Notes under the pieces: generated by a model
Database searches by the model: none
Told to the model about the DNA's origin: nothing
The model's input: the letters and a program-made list of their open reading frames with translations, nothing else
Translations under genes and position numbers: made by a program
Origin: Burkholderiales bacterium
GTDB lineage: Bacteria > Pseudomonadota > Gammaproteobacteria > Burkholderiales > Burkholderiaceae_E
Reading direction: 5' to 3'
DNA length: 64,000 bases
Assembly (NCBI GenBank): GCA_027487815.1
Contig: JAIYCW010000078.1
Coordinates: forward strand, 41,461-105,460
Shown here: positions 37,215 through 47,463 of the stretch, in pieces
How the letters are laid out: each line of letters starts with the position of its first letter
Numbering within the stretch: the stretch's first letter is position 1

Positions 37215-38405
37215 TCAGTGATGTGGTTGCGCCTGCGGGGCACGAGCCAGCAGTGTACTCAGGTCTTGCAAGCTGGTGAGGTTGTGAGCCGAGATGAATT
37301 CATCAACATGGGGCAGCAAAGCGCGAATGCCGCTTGCTTTGGGCTCAAATCCATCAAAGCGCAGCAGCGGATTAAGCCACAACACCCGCCTTGCAAATCG
37401 TTTGAGAAGTTGTGCCTGGGCTGAAAGCGCACCCGCGTCATCCCGATCCAGTCCGTCGGTCAACAACACAACCACACTGCGTGAACTGAGCAGGCGGCGC
37501 GCCCAAAGGTGATTGAACTCCTGCATGCACCCGGCCAATCGCGTGCCGCCTGACCAGTCTTTCACCTGCCGGCCAGCCATAAACATGGCTTGATCAACAT
37601 CGCGTGCCCGCAATGCTGTCGTGACCTGCGTCAGGCGTGTCCCCATGGTGAACACTTCAACTCGCGGGTGCTGTCGCGCGAGGGCGTGTACCCAGTGCAA
37701 AAAGAGTCTGGCATAGCGCTCCATTGAGCCTGAGATATCGCACAAGACCACAACTCTTGGAAGCTCGGTGCGCAACTTCGAGTACACCAGTTCATCGCGC
37801 CATAGGCCTTGGGCACCTACCCGCAAACTGTCATGCAAATTGAGCTTGCCGCGTCGGGCGCGCTGGATACGGCGTGTAGGTAAGGGCTGCAGGATGATTC
37901 TCGATTGCGCGGCAGCATGCTTGGCCTGTGCGTACTCCTGAGTGTTCATCGCCTCGAAGTCCATGGCTTGCAATCGTTCGCGATCTGAAAAGGTCATGAT
38001 CGCGTCGATCTCGATGGGCTCGTTGGTGGGGCCTAGATCCTGGGAGCGCTTGATGTCGGGCTTGCGTGTTCCTGCCAGCGCCTCGTCGAGTCGCTTGGTT
38101 CGCGAAGGTGGAGCCTCGCCGCGCCCGACAACTTTGGGCAAGGTCAGATACATCATTCGCTCCAGCAGTTTGGGGTCGCGCCAAAAAGCAGCAAACGCCA
38201 TGTCAAAGATGCGCTGGTCTTCATGACGAGTGAGCAGAACACTGGCAAGCGCAGCATGCACCTGGTCACGTCGATCGATGCCCACCGCAAGTAGCGCTTG
38301 CGTGGCCAACACACTTCGTTGGGGGCCAATCGACAGGCCGGCAGCACGAAGGATTCTGACGAAGTGCACCAAGTTATCGGCCACCATGCCGGGCTTATTG
38401 CTCAT
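37215..38405 (-). CDS. coxE: CoxE-type von Willebrand A domain protein
   Basis: 396 residues. The C-terminal half is a VWA domain with the MIDAS motif DISGSM (about 222-227) and LTDGLDRDD. The N-terminal half (HFVRILRAAGLSIGPQR) is the CoxE region. CoxE works with the MoxR ATPase CoxD to mature the CuSMo or Mo cofactor site. It begins 11 bases after coxD. Confidence 0.93.
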   Translation of the reverse strand: MSNKPGMVADNLVHFVRILRAAGLSIGPQRSVLATQALLAVGIDRRDQVHAALASVLLTRHEDQRIFDMAFAAFWRDPKLLERMMYLTLPKVVGRGEAPPSRTKRLDEALAGTRKPDIKRSQDLGPTNEPIEIDAIMTFSDRERLQAMDFEAMNTQEYAQAKHAAAQSRIILQPLPTRRIQRARRGKLNLHDSLRVGAQGLWRDELVYSKLRTELPRVVVLCDISGSMERYARLFLHWVHALARQHPRVEVFTMGTRLTQVTTALRARDVDQAMFMAGRQVKDWSGGTRLAGCMQEFNHLWARRLLSSRSVVVLLTDGLDRDDAGALSAQAQLLKRFARRVLWLNPLLRFDGFEPKASGIRALLPHVDEFISAHNLTSLQDLSTLLARAPQAQPHH

Positions 38406-38416
38406 TGCTGCAAACC

Positions 38417-39310
38417 TCAGAGCACCTTGCCGCGCAGTTCGTCAAGAATAGCCTGAGCTTCGCCGCCCATCACTTTGCCCAAGTCATCCTGATACTTCAG
38501 CAACACTCCTAAAGTGTCCCTTACTGCGTCTGGCTCAAGCGACAACACATTGAGGGCCACCAGGGCATTTGTCCAGTCAATGGTTTCAGCGATTCCGGGT
38601 GCTTTGAATAAATCAATACCGCGCATCCGCTGCACAAATGCCACCACCTCACGTGCAAGGGTTTCGCTTGCGTGAGGCACCCGCTTACGTACGATTTCCA
38701 ACTCACGCACCGCGTCGGGGAAATCCAGCCAGTGATAGAGGCAACGGCGCTTGAGCGCATCGCGCACTTCACGTGTACGGTTCGAAGTAATGATCACTAT
38801 CGGGGGCTGGACTGCGGTAATCGTACCCAGCTCCGGAATGGTGATCTGAGCCTCTGCAAGCAGTTCAAGCAGGAAAGCTTCAAATGCTTCATCGGCTCGA
38901 TCCAGCTCATCAATCAGGAGCACCGGAGCTACTGGCTGGGACAATGCCTGAAGCAATGGCCGTTCAATCAGCATCTCGCGCCTGTAGATACTCTTGAGCA
39001 ATCCATCCCGATTGGTCTCATGCATGGCTTCGGCCAAGCGGATTTCAATCAGCTGGCGGCCAACGTTCCAGTCGTAGGCGGCATCCCGAATATCCAGGCC
39101 CTCGTAGCATTGCAGACGGATCAGTTTGGTCCCGAGCACTTGCGCCAGGGTTTTGGCGAGCTCGGTTTTTCCGACACCGGGCTCACCCTCAAGGTAGAGC
39201 GGGCGCTGCATTTTCAGGGCGAGAAACAGCACGGTACCCAGCCGTGGATCACAAATGTAATTGTGATCCAGTAGCTGGGCCCGTAGTGTCTCTATCGACA
39301 GGTCTGACAT
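38417..39310 (-). CDS. coxD: CoxD-type MoxR AAA+ ATPase
   Basis: 297 residues. Walker A GEPGVGKTEL, Walker B LLIDELDRA, sensor 1 IITSNRTREV and the arginine region ALKRRCLYHWLDFP define a MoxR-family chaperone-like ATPase. GGGAG lies six bases before ATG 39310, with ATG 39313 the alternative; a longer frame starting at 39379 overlaps coxM and lacks support. It acts with CoxE in hydroxylase maturation. Confidence 0.93.
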   Translation of the reverse strand: MSDLSIETLRAQLLDHNYICDPRLGTVLFLALKMQRPLYLEGEPGVGKTELAKTLAQVLGTKLIRLQCYEGLDIRDAAYDWNVGRQLIEIRLAEAMHETNRDGLLKSIYRREMLIERPLLQALSQPVAPVLLIDELDRADEAFEAFLLELLAEAQITIPELGTITAVQPPIVIITSNRTREVRDALKRRCLYHWLDFPDAVRELEIVRKRVPHASETLAREVVAFVQRMRGIDLFKAPGIAETIDWTNALVALNVLSLEPDAVRDTLGVLLKYQDDLGKVMGGEAQAILDELRGKVL

Positions 39311-39356
39311 CATCGGCTCCCGAGGGCGGTAAGCCGATGATTTTTCGGGGCAAGGC

Positions 39357-40151
39357 TCAACGCGCCAGGGCCTTGGCAACAGCGCGCGAAGCCATAACGC
39401 TGATCATGGCCGCACGGTATTCAGCACTTGCATGCAAATCGCTGTTGATGTCAGCGCTTGCCATCTTCACGCTGGTTGCTGCATCGGCCGTGAAGTTTGC
39501 CGACAAGGCCTTTTCGATCTCGGTGGCACGAAACGCGCTGGACTTGGCTCCTGTTACACCAACTCTTACCCCATCGGCACCTTGGGAAACAAACACGCCC
39601 ACCATTGCAAATCGCGAAGCGGGCTGTTTGAACTTGATATAAGCCGAACGTTGAGCTTTCGAAAAGCTCACTGCGGTGATCAGCTCATCAGGTGCGAGCG
39701 CTGTTTCGTAGAGACCCTTGAAAAATGCATCACCATCAATAGTCCGTTTGTTGGTGGTGATTTTGCACATCAATCCCAGCACCGCTGCGGGGTAGCAAGC
39801 TGCCGGATCAGCATTGGCGAGCGAGCCGCCAATGGTGCCCCGGTTGCGCACCATCCGGTCACCGATGCCGCCCGCAAGCTCCGCCAATCCCGGAATCGCT
39901 GCTTGGACTTCTTTCGAATTGGCGACCTCAGCATGAGTAGTCATCGCACCAATCGTGACCGAATTGCCGTCAACCTTGATGCCTTTGAGATCTTTGACCG
40001 AGCTCAGATCAACCAGGTTATCAGCGCTGGACAAGCGTAGTTTCATCGCTTGAATCAGGCTCTGGCCGCCTGCAACAAATCGTCCGTTGCTACCCAGGGC
40101 CGCGGCTGCATCGCCCAGAGAGGCGGGTTTGACATAGTTAAATGCGTACAT
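39357..40151 (-). CDS. coxM: CoxM-type FAD-binding subunit of Mo hydroxylase
   Basis: 264 residues. FAD loops FVAGGQSLIQAMKLRL and RNRGTIGGSLANADPAACYP identify the medium subunit of the xanthine oxidase/CODH family; it passes electrons from the Fe-S subunit to the acceptor. It lies 26 bases after the large subunit. The order S-L-M is typical of form II enzymes, in contrast to M-S-L of true CO dehydrogenase. Confidence 0.93.
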   Translation of the reverse strand: MYAFNYVKPASLGDAAAALGSNGRFVAGGQSLIQAMKLRLSSADNLVDLSSVKDLKGIKVDGNSVTIGAMTTHAEVANSKEVQAAIPGLAELAGGIGDRMVRNRGTIGGSLANADPAACYPAAVLGLMCKITTNKRTIDGDAFFKGLYETALAPDELITAVSFSKAQRSAYIKFKQPASRFAMVGVFVSQGADGVRVGVTGAKSSAFRATEIEKALSANFTADAATSVKMASADINSDLHASAEYRAAMISVMASRAVAKALAR

Positions 40152-40177
40152 GGTTATTCTCCGCTTCGAGGGTTAAT

Positions 40178-42538
40178 TCAGGACAATCCGTTGGCGGCAC
40201 GCCATACGCGTTCGGCCGTGGCAGGCATCGCAAGATCAACTACGCCCAGGGCATCAGTGATCGCATTGATCAAGGCAGGTGGTGAACCAATCGCTCCTGC
40301 CTCGCCGCAGCCCTTGACGCCCAATGGGTTATGAGTGCAAGGAGTGCCGTTGGTGCCGATCTTGAAGCTGGGCAAATCAGCAGCACGAGGCATTGCATAG
40401 TCCATATAGGAGCCGCTGAGCAACTGACCCGATTCAGTGTCATATACACAGCTTTCAAGCAAGGCCTGGCCGATACCCTGTGCTAAACCGCCATGCACCT
40501 GCCCCTCGACCACCATTGGATTGACGATGTTTCCAAAGTCATCCACAGCCACAAACGAGCAGATTTCAGTGGTGCCGGTGGCTGGGTCCACTTCCACCTC
40601 GCACACATATGAGCCCGCGGGATAGGTGAAGTTGGTGGGGTCATAAAACGCGTTTTCGTTCAAACCAGGCTCAAGCTTGTCGAGCGGGTAGTTGTGTGGC
40701 ACATAGGCTGCCAACGACACCTGCGCAAACGCCACCTTTTTGTCTGTGCCCGCCACCTTGAACTCGCCGTTTTCAAACACGATGTCGGTGTCTGCAGCTT
40801 CCAGCAAGTGCGCCGCAATCTTCTTGCCTTTGGCGATCACCTTGTCTACTGCCTTGACGATTGCAGTCCCCCCCACTGAAAGTGAACGTGAGCCGTAGGT
40901 GCCCATACCAAAAGGCACGCGTCCGGTATCCCCGTGCACGATCTCCACCGATTCAACCGGGATGCCAAGTCTGCCCGCAACGACTTGGGCAAACGTGGTT
41001 TCATGGCCCTGACCATGGCTATGTGAACCTGTAAAGACCGTCACTGAGCCTGTGGGATGCACTCGGACTTCACCAGCTTCAAACAAGCCGGCTCGCGCGC
41101 CCAGCGCACCTGCGATGTTGGAAGGCGCCAAGCCGCAAGCTTCGATATAGCAGGAATAGCCCAAGCCGCGCTTCTTGCCTTTGGCTGCACTGGCCGCTTT
41201 TCGAGCGGGGAATCCTGCCACATCGGCCATCTCGATGGCTTTCTTGAGCGTGGCATCGTAGTCACCGATGTCATAAGTCAGCCCGACAGGGGTGGCATAC
41301 GGGAAGGTACGAATGAAATTGCGGCGGCGAATTTCGGCTGGATCCAGCTGCATATCTCGCGCAGCTTGCTCTACCAGTCGCTCAACCACATAGGTTGCCT
41401 CGGGGCGGCCAGCACCTCGATAAGCGTCTACAGGCGCGGTGTTGGTAAACACAGCCTTGACGTTGCAGTAAATCACCGGTGTGGTGTATTGGCCGGCAAG
41501 CAAGGTTGCATACAAGATTGTAGGCACCGAGGAAGCAAAGGTGGACAGGTAAGCGCCCATATTGGCGATCGTGTTCACGCGCATGGCGAGAAACTTGCCA
41601 TCCTTGTCCATCGCCATTTCGGCCACGGTGACGTGATCGCGTCCATGTGCATCCGTCAGGAAAGCCTCACTGCGATCGGCAGTCCACTTGATGGGACGGC
41701 CCACGCGCTTGCTGGCCCAAACCAAGGCTGTTTCTTCGGCATACAGGAAGATCTTTGAGCCAAAGCCGCCGCCCACATCGGGAGCAATTACGCGCACTTT
41801 CGACTCAGGCAGGCCCAACACAAAAGCAGACATTAGCAGTCGCTCGACGTGCGGATTCTGGTTGGCCACGTAAAGCGTGTAGCTCTCATCATGCTTCGAG
41901 TAGGAAGCATTGGCTGCACGCGGCTCCATGGCATTCGGGATCAGGCGATTGTTGGCAAAGGAAAGTTTGGTGACGTGATGGGCTTTGGCAAATGCTGCAT
42001 CCACCGCAGCCGCATCACCATGACCCCAGTCATAGCAAACATTGTTGGGTGCTTGGTCATGAATTTGGGCCACACCGGGCGCATCAGCCTTCGTGGTATC
42101 GATCACAGCGGGCAACACCTCGTAGTCGACCACGATCAGCTCGGAAGCGTCTTTGGCTTCCTGAAGGCTGTCAGCAACCACCAAACAAACTTGATCACCC
42201 ACATGGCGGGCTTTGCCCTGAGCCAATACCGGATGGGGCGGCTCGTTCATTGGTGTGCCATCCTTGCTGTGAATCAGCCAGCCGCAAGGCAATCCGCCGA
42301 CTTTGGCTTCGGCAAGATCAGCGCCGGTAAAGATTGCGTGCACGCCTGGGGCCGATTTGGCTGCGCTCAGATCGATGGACTTGATGGCTGCGTGTGCATG
42401 CGGCGAGCGCAAGAAATAGGCAAAGGTTTGCCCGGGCAGCGAAATATCATCGGTGTATTGGCCAGCGCCGGTAAGAAAGCGTTGATCTTCACGCCGGAGC
42501 AGCGACTTGCCGATGGGGGAATTGGACATATCAGTCAT
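40178..42538 (-). CDS. coxL: CoxL-type molybdopterin subunit, form II
   Basis: 786 residues. The large catalytic subunit binds the Mo-pterin cofactor. The active-site loop reads AYRGAGR (about 371-377), the signature of form II enzymes. True CO dehydrogenases have AYxCSFR with the copper-binding Cys, which is absent here. The catalytic Glu is in GCGEAGAIG (about 745). The substrate is therefore more likely an aldehyde, N-heterocycle or other small organic than CO. ATG 42538; 19 bases separate it from coxS. Confidence 0.95.
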   Translation of the reverse strand: MTDMSNSPIGKSLLRREDQRFLTGAGQYTDDISLPGQTFAYFLRSPHAHAAIKSIDLSAAKSAPGVHAIFTGADLAEAKVGGLPCGWLIHSKDGTPMNEPPHPVLAQGKARHVGDQVCLVVADSLQEAKDASELIVVDYEVLPAVIDTTKADAPGVAQIHDQAPNNVCYDWGHGDAAAVDAAFAKAHHVTKLSFANNRLIPNAMEPRAANASYSKHDESYTLYVANQNPHVERLLMSAFVLGLPESKVRVIAPDVGGGFGSKIFLYAEETALVWASKRVGRPIKWTADRSEAFLTDAHGRDHVTVAEMAMDKDGKFLAMRVNTIANMGAYLSTFASSVPTILYATLLAGQYTTPVIYCNVKAVFTNTAPVDAYRGAGRPEATYVVERLVEQAARDMQLDPAEIRRRNFIRTFPYATPVGLTYDIGDYDATLKKAIEMADVAGFPARKAASAAKGKKRGLGYSCYIEACGLAPSNIAGALGARAGLFEAGEVRVHPTGSVTVFTGSHSHGQGHETTFAQVVAGRLGIPVESVEIVHGDTGRVPFGMGTYGSRSLSVGGTAIVKAVDKVIAKGKKIAAHLLEAADTDIVFENGEFKVAGTDKKVAFAQVSLAAYVPHNYPLDKLEPGLNENAFYDPTNFTYPAGSYVCEVEVDPATGTTEICSFVAVDDFGNIVNPMVVEGQVHGGLAQGIGQALLESCVYDTESGQLLSGSYMDYAMPRAADLPSFKIGTNGTPCTHNPLGVKGCGEAGAIGSPPALINAITDALGVVDLAMPATAERVWRAANGLS

Positions 42539-42557
42539 AACTAAGACTCCCTAATAC

Positions 42558-43019
42558 TTAAGCGGTCGCAGCGCGCTGAACGGCGCGTACGATGTTGTGA
42601 TAGCCGGTGCAGCGGCAAATGTTGCCTTCCAAACCCTCGCGGATTTCTGCTTCGGTGGGGTTGGGATTTTCGTTGAGCATGTCAATAGCGCTCATCACCA
42701 TGCCGGGTGTGCAAAACCCGCACTGCAGGCCGTGGCACTCACGAAAGGCTTCCTGCATGGGATGCATTTTGTCGCCAGCGCTGATGCCTTCAATCGTGGT
42801 GATGCTGCAGCCCTCAGCCTGGACCGCTAGAAATGAACAGGACTTGACCGCTTTGCCGTCCATGTGGATGGTGCAGGCGCCGCATTGCGCCGTGTCGCAA
42901 CCCACGTGGGTGCCGGTAAGCTCAAGATGTTCCCGGATGAACTGGACCAGGAGCATGCGTGAATCCACGTTTGCACTGACCGCCTTACCGTTTACGGTCA
43001 TAGAAATCGTCGTTGTCAT
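42558..43019 (-). CDS. coxS: CoxS-type [2Fe-2S] subunit of Mo hydroxylase
   Basis: 153 residues. A plant-ferredoxin cluster motif (CDTAQCGAC with a later SCSFL Cys) is followed by the alpha-helical second cluster ([20 protein letters not shown]). It transfers electrons from the Mo site to FAD. GAGGAGA lies just before ATG 43019; the frame extends upstream without conservation. First gene of the long minus-strand run; a 211-base divergent intergenic region separates it from dcd and should hold the operon promoter. Confidence 0.95.
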   Translation of the reverse strand: MTTTISMTVNGKAVSANVDSRMLLVQFIREHLELTGTHVGCDTAQCGACTIHMDGKAVKSCSFLAVQAEGCSITTIEGISAGDKMHPMQEAFRECHGLQCGFCTPGMVMSAIDMLNENPNPTEAEIREGLEGNICRCTGYHNIVRAVQRAATA

Positions 43020-43230
43020 TGAATCGTCTCCTCGAAAAATGGTTGCGCCAACAGCCCCGAACAATAGGGGATTCTCGGGCGCTTGTGCGAGCAATCCCGG
43101 CCGAGTAGGTGAATTCACCGGCATGGCCTTGGTGCACTGCAAAACGTTTGCCCGAACTGTTTCACCATGAAACAACCCCGCAAAGCCTCAAGCGAACAGC
43201 CTCGGTTTCAGGCTGGGCTAGAATTCAGCC

Positions 43231-43794
43231 ATGACAATCAAATCAGACCGCTGGATCCGCGAAATGGCCGCCAAAGGCATGATCGAGCCTTTCGAGCCTG
43301 GGCAGGTGAGGGCCGTGAATGGCCAAAAGATCGTTTCTTATGGCACGTCTTCGTATGGCTATGACCTGCGCTGTGCCGACGAATTCAAGATTTTCACCAA
43401 TATCAACAGCACCATCGTTGATCCCAAGGCTTTTGACGAGAAGTCGTTTGTCGATTTCAAGGGGCCGGTGTGCATCATTCCACCGAACTCCTTCGCTTTG
43501 GCCCGCACGGTCGAGTTTTTCAGCATTCCACGCAGTGTGTTGACCATTTGCCTGGGAAAGTCGACCTACGCGCGCTGCGGCATCATTGTGAATGTCACCC
43601 CGCTGGAACCCGAGTGGGAGGGGCACGTCACCCTGGAGTTTTCCAATACCACCCCGCTGCCTGCCAAAGTCTATGCCAATGAGGGATGCGCTCAGGTGAT
43701 CTTCCTGGAGTCCGATGAGATCTGCGAGACCTCCTACCGTGACCGTGGCGGGAAGTACCAGGGCCAAACCGGCGTTACCCTTCCCCGGACTTGA
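43231..43794 (+). CDS. dcd: dCTP deaminase
   Basis: 187 residues. Converts dCTP to dUTP for thymidylate synthesis. [13 protein letters not shown], the [14 protein letters not shown] stretch, the catalytic loop in [26 protein letters not shown] and the C-terminal [13 protein letters not shown] are full-length matches. It is divergent from coxS. The rpsO promoter overlaps its stop codon. Confidence 0.97.
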   Translation: MTIKSDRWIREMAAKGMIEPFEPGQVRAVNGQKIVSYGTSSYGYDLRCADEFKIFTNINSTIVDPKAFDEKSFVDFKGPVCIIPPNSFALARTVEFFSIPRSVLTICLGKSTYARCGIIVNVTPLEPEWEGHVTLEFSNTTPLPAKVYANEGCAQVIFLESDEICETSYRDRGGKYQGQTGVTLPRT

Positions 43795-43820
43795 GCAAAG
43801 CCCAAAAGCTGCGCTATAAT
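43791..43820 (+). promoter_or_regulatory. Sigma70 promoter of rpsO
   Basis: TTGAGC (43791-43796, overlapping the dcd stop) and a perfect TATAAT (43815-43820) are separated by 18 bases. The start of transcription would fall near 43827, about 50 bases ahead of rpsO. Confidence 0.75.
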
Positions 43821-43877
43821 CAAAGGCTTAGCACGAAATCGCAACCCGGTGATTTCGCAAGTTCTTAGGGGATATTG

Positions 43878-44147
43878 ATGGCTTTAGGTGCTGCCTCTAC
43901 GGCACAAGTAGTTGCGTCTTACCAGCGCGCGCAGGGCGACACAGGTTCGCCCGAAGTTCAGGTGGCCTTGTTGACCACCCGGATCAACGAACTCAAATCA
44001 CATTTTGACGATCATAAAAAAGACCACCACTCGCGTCGCGGTTTGCTGCGGATGGTGAGTCGGCGCCGCAAGCTGCTTGATTATCTCAAGCGTGTTGATA
44101 TGGAAGCTTACAAAAAGCTCATTGAGCGTCTCGGCCTGCGCAATTAA
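43878..44147 (+). CDS. rpsO: 30S ribosomal protein S15
   Basis: 89 residues. Binds the central domain of 16S r[21 protein letters not shown], the [10 protein letters not shown] motif and the terminal LIERLGLR are typical. ATG 43878 is used; the preceding TTG belongs to the leader, and GGGGA sits before it. The order rpsO-pnp is conserved in proteobacteria. Confidence 0.98.
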   Translation: MALGAASTAQVVASYQRAQGDTGSPEVQVALLTTRINELKSHFDDHKKDHHSRRGLLRMVSRRRKLLDYLKRVDMEAYKKLIERLGLRN

Positions 44148-44161
44148 GGCCTTGTCGCCCG

Positions 44162-44192
44162 AAAGCCCGCTATCTATCGGCGGGCTTTTTTT
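44162..44192 (+). terminator. Intrinsic terminator between rpsO and pnp
   Basis: GCCCGC (44165-44170) pairs with GCGGGC (44180-44185), flanked by A and T runs, with seven Ts after the stem. In E. coli a terminator in the same place lets part of the transcripts read on into pnp and is a target for RNase III control. Confidence 0.88.
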
Positions 44193-44216
44193 ATTCTGAA
44201 CAGAGGAAAAAGCATA

Positions 44217-46370
44217 GTGTTTGAAATCGCAAAAAAGACCTTTCAATGGGGCCAACACACCGTAACGCTCGAGACAGGTGAGATTGCTCGCCAGGCGACC
44301 GGTGCCGTCATGATCAATATGGATGACACCGTCATCCTGGCAACTGTGGTTGCCGCAAAAACAGCCAAAGCCGGGCAAGATTTCTTCCCCCTGACCGTCG
44401 ACTACATCGAAAAGTTTTACGCCGCCGGCCGCATTCCCGGTGGATTCTTCAAGCGTGAAGGCCGCCCCACCGAGCGCGAGATCCTGATCGCACGCCTGGT
44501 CGATCGTCCGATTCGCCCATTGTTCCCCGATGCTTTCTATAACGAAGTGCAAGTGGCCCTGCAGGTGCTTTCACAAAACCCGGAAGTCGATAGCGATATT
44601 GCAGCCATGATTGCTGCATCTGCCGCATTGGCGATCTCTGGCGTGCCGTTTAACGGCCCGATTGGTGCGGCTCGCGTGGGCTACATCGACGGTCAATACA
44701 TCCTGAACCCGAATATCTCCCAGCAAGCCGTCAGCAAGCTGGATCTGGTAGTCGCTGGCACTCAGGCCGCGGTATTGATGGTGGAATCCGAGGCTCAGCA
44801 GCTTTCCGAAGAAGTCATGCTTGGCGCGGTGGTGTATGGCCATGAGCAAATGCAAACTGCGATCAACGCGATCAACGAACTCGTTGAGCTTGGTGGCAAG
44901 CCCGAATGGACATGGCAGGCGCCCGCACGTAACGAAGCGATGCTGAGCCGTATCAACGAACTTGCTGAAGCCGATATGCGTGCCGCCTATGCTGAGCGCA
45001 ACAAACAACTGCGCACTCAGAAGATCCGTGCCGTTGAGGATGGCGTGAGCGCGAAGATCGTTGAAGAAATGACAGCCGCTGGTCAGGCAGCGCCCGATAG
45101 CAATACTCTGGGCAATGCATTGTTCGAAGTTCAGTCGCGTATTGTTCGCCAGCAGATTCTCGCGGGTGAAGCCCGGATTGATGGTCGCGATACACGCACG
45201 GTGCGCCCGATTGCAATTCGTGCAGGTATCCTGCCGCGCACGCACGGCTCAGCCTTGTTTACCCGCGGTGAAACCCAAGCGATTGTCGCGGCCACTCTGG
45301 GCACAGCACGTGACGAGCAAATCATTGATGCCATCACTGGCGAGTACCGTGATCGCTTCATGTTCAACTACAACTTCCCACCGTTTGCCACTGGCGAAAC
45401 CGGTCGGATGGGCAGCCCCAAGCGTCGCGAAATCGGCCACGGCAATTTGGCCAAGCGTGCGATTCGCCCCTTGTTGCCCAGCCCGGAGGAATTTGGTTAT
45501 TCCCTGCGAGTGGTTTCTGAAATCACTGAGTCCAATGGCTCGTCATCCATGGCATCGGTTTGCGGTGGCTGCCTGGCGCTCATGGATGCGGGTGTTCCAG
45601 TGAAAGCTCACGTTGCCGGTGTTGCCATGGGCCTGATCAAGGATGGCAGCCGCTTTGCTGTGCTCACCGACATCCTGGGCGACGAGGATCACCTCGGCGA
45701 CATGGACTTCAAGGTTGCGGGTACAGAAGCGGGTATCACGGCCTTGCAAATGGATATCAAGATCCAGGGCATTACCAAGGAAATCATGCAGGTGGCCCTG
45801 GCCCAGGCGCGTGATGGCCGGATGCATATTCTTGGGATCATGCGCGAGGCCGTGGGTGGTGTGAAGCAGGAGCTTTCCGACTTTGCACCGCGCATGTACA
45901 AAATGAAGATCAATCCTGATCGCATTCGCGATGTGATTGGCAAGGGCGGTGCAACGATTCGCCAGATCACCGAATCCACAGGCACCCAGATCGATATCCA
46001 GGACGATGGCAACATTACGATTGCCGCGACGGATAGTGCTGCAGCCCGCAAGGCGCAGAAAATGATTGAAGACCTCACTGCAGAAGTCGAAATTGGCCGG
46101 GTTTATGAAGGTACAGTGCTGAAGATTCTGGACTTCGGTGCGATTGTGTCGGTGCTGCCAGGCCGTGATGGCTTGTTGCATGTGTCGCAGATTGCCAATG
46201 AGCGGGTCAATCAGGTGTCGGACTACCTCAAAGAGGGTCAGATGGTCCGCGTCAAAGTTATCGAAGCCGATGACAAAGGGCGCCTGCGTTTGTCGATGAA
46301 GGCAGCGTTGGCTGATGAAGCCGCTCCGGGGGCTGATGCGCCGGCTGCTGCTTCGCCCGCAGCGGAGTAA
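44217..46370 (+). CDS. pnp: Polyribonucleotide nucleotidyltransferase
   Basis: 717 residues. 3'-5' phosphorolytic exoribonuclease of the degradosome. It has two RNase PH domains ([17 protein letters not shown], then [16 protein letters not shown]), a KH domain ([20 protein letters not shown]) and an S1 domain ([18 protein letters not shown]). The start is GTG 44217 with GAGGAA about 13 bases upstream; no closer ATG exists in frame. The C-terminus ends in an Ala/Pro tail. It is followed by a strong terminator. Confidence 0.97.
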   Translation: MFEIAKKTFQWGQHTVTLETGEIARQATGAVMINMDDTVILATVVAAKTAKAGQDFFPLTVDYIEKFYAAGRIPGGFFKREGRPTEREILIARLVDRPIRPLFPDAFYNEVQVALQVLSQNPEVDSDIAAMIAASAALAISGVPFNGPIGAARVGYIDGQYILNPNISQQAVSKLDLVVAGTQAAVLMVESEAQQLSEEVMLGAVVYGHEQMQTAINAINELVELGGKPEWTWQAPARNEAMLSRINELAEADMRAAYAERNKQLRTQKIRAVEDGVSAKIVEEMTAAGQAAPDSNTLGNALFEVQSRIVRQQILAGEARIDGRDTRTVRPIAIRAGILPRTHGSALFTRGETQAIVAATLGTARDEQIIDAITGEYRDRFMFNYNFPPFATGETGRMGSPKRREIGHGNLAKRAIRPLLPSPEEFGYSLRVVSEITESNGSSSMASVCGGCLALMDAGVPVKAHVAGVAMGLIKDGSRFAVLTDILGDEDHLGDMDFKVAGTEAGITALQMDIKIQGITKEIMQVALAQARDGRMHILGIMREAVGGVKQELSDFAPRMYKMKINPDRIRDVIGKGGATIRQITESTGTQIDIQDDGNITIAATDSAAARKAQKMIEDLTAEVEIGRVYEGTVLKILDFGAIVSVLPGRDGLLHVSQIANERVNQVSDYLKEGQMVRVKVIEADDKGRLRLSMKAALADEAAPGADAPAAASPAAE

Positions 46371-46383
46371 GCACCCAAAACTA

Positions 46384-46423
46384 ATCCCCGGTCACTGGAG
46401 CGATCCAGTGCCGGGGATTTTTT
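46384..46423 (+). terminator. Intrinsic terminator after pnp
   Basis: ATCCCCGG (46384-46391) pairs with CCGGGGAT (46411-46418) and CACTGG with CCAGTG, giving a 14-bp stem with one bulge, followed by six Ts. It lies between pnp and the convergent GT14 gene; its tail on the other strand is weaker. Confidence 0.92.
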
Positions 46424-46438
46424 ATGTTTGAGAGTTAT

Positions 46439-47353
46439 TCAGGCGCTGACAAGCTGCGCCGGAATCGCAGCGGCCGCGCGTGCCTTCTTTAAGACCGGAC
46501 CCACAAAAATCCGTGCGAGGTCGCTTTTAAGATGCGTCTCGAGCAGTCCAAGAATCTCGGAGTCTTCTTCCTGATTGAACTTGCGGGCAAACAGGTCTGC
46601 GCTATTGGCCAAACGGGTCAAGTCGGCAGCTCCAAATGTTCGAGGCCGCAGTTTGATGGTGCCATCTGGAACCCAATCAATGGTGCGCAAGTCATCGTTG
46701 ACTACTTTTTTGGCATGCTGTCCCACGTTCATGATCACGGTCTGAAAGAAGCTTTCGTCCGCGATAAAGCTGAAGCGATAAAACTTCTTGAACCGATCAA
46801 CGATGGGGTCTTGAGTCACAAAGCGGCAAAACTCCCGGCTCACCGCTTTCCACTGGGTGCCAATGTAGGGCGTTGCGCTTTCAAGATAGGCCCTTTTCAG
46901 ACCGGTGCGAAACATGCGATTAAACGCCTCAACGAACACATGACTGATGCGGTTCATCGTGTCTGGCCGCACCGCTTGCTGATCCAATGTTCGAATGAAT
47001 TCCTGGCCTTGATGCTCGGTGAGGTAGTCGCGCATGTATTGCTGCGACTTGAGGGGAAAATCCTGTCCGCTCAGATTGATGTAGTAGCGCCAGTCCGCAT
47101 TCATTTCGAGCAGTTTGGTCATGCCACGCAATTCGGCATTCACCAGGCTGTAGCCCCCCCACATGGCGTTTTGTGATTCGAGCATGGCGGCTGAAGGATA
47201 GGGCTTGATGAATTCCGTGAGCTCCCGGGCCAAGGCGGTGCCGGAGCGCTTGTCTACGTGGATCACATAATGATTTCCAGGTTCGTAGATTGCCTTAAAC
47301 ATACGCTTGAACTGCTCTGGAAACCGATGTACCAGAATGAAGTAAGCGATCAT
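46439..47353 (-). CDS. GT14-family (core-2/I-branching) glycosyltransferase
   Basis: 304 residues. The family includes animal beta-1,6-GlcNAc transferases and bacterial homologues. IAYFILVHRFPEQFKRMFKA, VIHVDKRSG, NADWRYYINLSGQDFPLKS and the catalytic-region ESFFQTVIMN are GT14 hallmarks. No signal peptide or TM, so it is cytoplasmic. ATG 47353 is used; a TTG seven codons upstream is the alternative. Bacterial members modify capsule or LPS sugars. It stands alone between pnp and the NUDIX-MBL gene, with no other surface-sugar genes near. Confidence 0.85.
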   Translation of the reverse strand: MIAYFILVHRFPEQFKRMFKAIYEPGNHYVIHVDKRSGTALARELTEFIKPYPSAAMLESQNAMWGGYSLVNAELRGMTKLLEMNADWRYYINLSGQDFPLKSQQYMRDYLTEHQGQEFIRTLDQQAVRPDTMNRISHVFVEAFNRMFRTGLKRAYLESATPYIGTQWKAVSREFCRFVTQDPIVDRFKKFYRFSFIADESFFQTVIMNVGQHAKKVVNDDLRTIDWVPDGTIKLRPRTFGAADLTRLANSADLFARKFNQEEDSEILGLLETHLKSDLARIFVGPVLKKARAAAAIPAQLVSA

Positions 47354-47463
47354 AGAACGAGCCTTTCTTGCCAAACCAGCGGCGGCTCGGGGGGATTACG
47401 CCAAACAGAGACTATTCTGCTGTTTCAAATATGAGGGCGATTCCCCGAAATTCAAGTTGGCGC

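Larger units (their letters stand above)
28414..43019 (-). other. Thirteen-gene unidirectional block: Mo hydroxylase, TonB receptors, ExbB/D-like motor
   Basis: All thirteen genes from coxS to the lipoprotein point the same way. The gaps are 19, 26, 46, 11, 6, 2, 25, 9, overlap, 30, overlap and 10 bases. No terminator hairpin with a T run is visible inside. The block is flanked by apbC and dcd, which are neighbours in many relatives. Seen: order, gaps, domains. Inferred: one operon and one pathway. Confidence 0.65.

Noticed and set aside
35584..43019. Aerobic CO dehydrogenase operon
   Set aside because: The AYRGAGR loop and S-L-M order point to form II; the form I copper-binding Cys is absent.
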